DNA from: an uncultured Lachnospiraceae bacterium
GTDB taxonomy: Bacteria; Bacillota; Clostridia; Lachnospirales; Lachnospiraceae
DNA: 23,590 bases
Assembly: GCA_900546325.1 (NCBI GenBank)
Contig: URCR01000047.1
Span: 1 to 23,590, forward strand
Reading direction: 5' to 3'
A program made the position numbers and the translations under genes. Shown piece after piece: positions 22,117 to 23,590 of this stretch. The notes under the pieces were generated by a model. The model had not been told where the DNA came from. It saw only the letters and a program-made list of their open reading frames with translations, and made no database searches. Each line of letters starts with the position of its first letter. The first letter of the stretch is position 1.

Positions 22117-23439
22117 ATGAATCAGGAAATCAGAGAGAGAACGAAGTGGTTTATGGATGCAAGATTCGGGATGTTCATTCACTGGGGAGTCTATGCGATT
22201 CCGGCGTGCGGTGAGTGGGTAATGTCCCAGCGGGAGATGACAAACGAGGAATACGAGCAGTATTTTAGGGAGTTTGATCCGACAGCCTACGATCCGAAAG
22301 AGTGGGCAAGACTGGCAAAACGTGCGGGGATGAAATATGCGGTCCTCACGGCAAAGCATCACGATGGATTCTGCCTGTTTGATTCGGCGCTGACCGATTA
22401 TAAGGCGACGAATACAAAGGCAGGAAGAGACCTTGTCAGGGAATTTCTGGATGCATTCCGGGCGGAGGGAATCCGGGTCGGACTGTATTTTTCCCTGATC
22501 GACTGGCATCATCCGGATTTTCCGAAGTACGGAGACCGCCAGCACCCGATGCGAAATCAGGAGAGATACAAGGATGAACAGATAGACTTTGACAGATACC
22601 TTGATTTCATGCACGGTCAAGTCAAAGAGCTTGTCACAAACTATGGAAAACTGGATCTGTTATGGTTTGACTTTTCCTACGATGACATGTGCGGAGAAAA
22701 ATGGCGTGCGACAGAATTGATTCAGATGGTAAGAAAATACCAGCCGGATGTCGTGATCGACAACAGACTGGAGGGATCCGGGGAGAATCACGGAAGTATT
22801 TCGACAGCAGAACCGCTGATTTACAGTGGAGACTTTGCAAGTCCGGAGCAGATCATTCCACCGGAAGGGGTTGTGGATGAAAATGGAGAGCGCATCCCAT
22901 GGGAACTTTGCGCGACTATGAACAATCATTGGGGTTACTGCAATTTTGATCACGAATATAAGCCGGCAGATATGCTGATCCGAAAACTGGTAGAATGTAC
23001 GAGCAAAGGCGGAAATATGATCCTGAATGTGGGACCGGATGCCAAAGGAAGAATTCCAAAAGAGAGTGTGCAGATCCTTGAAAAAATCGGAGCGTGGATG
23101 GAGCGGAACGGAGAAAGTATCTATGGATGTGGAATCTGCGAAATTCCGAAACCGGAGTGGGGAAGGTACACGCAGAATGGGGATACGATTTATGCACATG
23201 TCTATGAGGCGCCGCTTGGAGCACTTCCGCTATATGGAATCGCGCCGGACCGGTTGGAGAAGGCGTACTATCTTGCGGACGGAAGTGAGATGACACGCGG
23301 GGAAGCATGGAATACAGTGCTGTTTCAAGACGTTGCTTTTGTGGCGCTCGGAGCAAATCCGGTATTTACTTATCCACTGCCGGATCAGATTGATACCGTT
23401 CTGAAGATTAAGATGAAAAAGACAGAGGATAAAAAATAA
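22117..23439 (+). CDS. GH29 alpha-L-fucosidase, cytoplasmic type
   Basis: 440 residues of the GH29 fold: KWFMDARFGMFIHWGVYAIP at the start, LTAKHHDGFCLFDS, LYFSLIDWHHPDFP, and DLLWFDFS with the likely nucleophile Asp185, then NMILNVGPDAKG. There is no signal peptide, so it should act in the cytoplasm on imported fucosylated oligosaccharides. A C-terminal beta domain follows from about residue 345, and no carbohydrate-binding module is seen. The acid/base residue is not firmly placed. I chose ATG 22117 (GGAG at 22106-22109); an upstream TTG at 22081 would add 12 residues but has no properly spaced site. It follows nrdR by 43 bases and may be co-transcribed. No fucose-pathway genes are visible in the window, so the link to fucose use comes from the family alone. 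Confidence 0.92.
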   Translation: MNQEIRERTKWFMDARFGMFIHWGVYAIPACGEWVMSQREMTNEEYEQYFREFDPTAYDPKEWARLAKRAGMKYAVLTAKHHDGFCLFDSALTDYKATNTKAGRDLVREFLDAFRAEGIRVGLYFSLIDWHHPDFPKYGDRQHPMRNQERYKDEQIDFDRYLDFMHGQVKELVTNYGKLDLLWFDFSYDDMCGEKWRATELIQMVRKYQPDVVIDNRLEGSGENHGSISTAEPLIYSGDFASPEQIIPPEGVVDENGERIPWELCATMNNHWGYCNFDHEYKPADMLIRKLVECTSKGGNMILNVGPDAKGRIPKESVQILEKIGAWMERNGESIYGCGICEIPKPEWGRYTQNGDTIYAHVYEAPLGALPLYGIAPDRLEKAYYLADGSEMTRGEAWNTVLFQDVAFVALGANPVFTYPLPDQIDTVLKIKMKKTEDKK

Positions 23440-23481
23440 AGACAAACGGTAGAAAACGTTTATTTTATTGCAAAGAGTAAG

Positions 23482-23532
23482 AAAAGGCGGCAGGCTGCAT
23501 CCGGGAGATGGACACAGCCTGCCGTCTTTTTT
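23482..23532 (+). terminator. Strong rho-independent terminator after the fucosidase
   Basis: CGGCAGGCTG (23488-23497) pairs perfectly with CAGCCTGCCG (23515-23524) and is followed by T6 (23527-23532). The A-rich 5' side lets it work in both directions. Confidence 0.92.
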
Positions 23533-23590
23533 CTGCAAAAACTTACTAAATTTCTGATTATCTTTTCATAAGTTGGTAAATGCCGATATA

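Overview
The window looks like chromosomal DNA of a strictly anaerobic, spore-forming Firmicute, most likely a gut Lachnospiraceae-type clostridium. This rests on gene style and content (class III ribonucleotide reductase with its activase, a YlmC/YmxH-type sporulation protein, a clostridial-type ferredoxin, many ABC transporters, strong AGGAGG ribosome binding sites); no species is claimed. No rRNA, tRNA or CRISPR array was seen.

Layout. (1) 1-4.6 kb is AT-rich accessory DNA: an unrecognised small protein, a broken ABC-ATPase fragment, a small membrane-anchored protein, a frameshifted tnpV of the Tn4451 type, then a cargo operon of a MerR/TipAS-type regulator, an ABC ATPase, an ABC-2 permease and a Cys-rich KTR protein. 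The regulator's promoter has the 19-bp spacer and internal dyad typical of MerR control. (2) 4.8-7.5 kb, minus strand: a polar amino-acid uptake operon (lipoprotein, permease, ATPase) whose ATPase is fused in frame to a GNAT acetyltransferase domain. (3) 7.6-8.5 kb is mostly degraded sequence. (4) 8.5-11.6 kb: the anaerobic ribonucleotide reductase operon. Its unusual feature is that the 761-aa NrdD ORF ends without the glycyl-radical segment; that segment is encoded by a separate 48-aa ORF (10877-11023) between nrdD and nrdG. The promoter carries NrdR-box-like sequences, and nrdR lies about 13 kb downstream. (5) 11.6-12.15 kb, minus strand: a YbaK/ProX-type prolyl-tRNA editing deacylase, divergent from the next operon. 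(6) 12.3-16.75 kb: an ABC-2 operon with one ATPase, a membrane protein with FDPMTGEP repeats at its N-terminus, and two overlapping permeases. (7) 16.8-20.3 kb: a heterodimeric ABC exporter with one degenerate and one canonical ATP site. (8) 20.4-23.5 kb: ferredoxin, a ferritin-like diiron protein, YlmC/YmxH, NrdR and a cytoplasmic GH29 alpha-L-fucosidase, closed by a strong terminator.

How they fit together: nrdD, the separate glycyl-radical ORF, nrdG and nrdR form one physiological unit for anaerobic dNTP synthesis. The rest is mainly import/export machinery plus a small redox/iron cluster. The most valuable item for follow-up is the split reductase.
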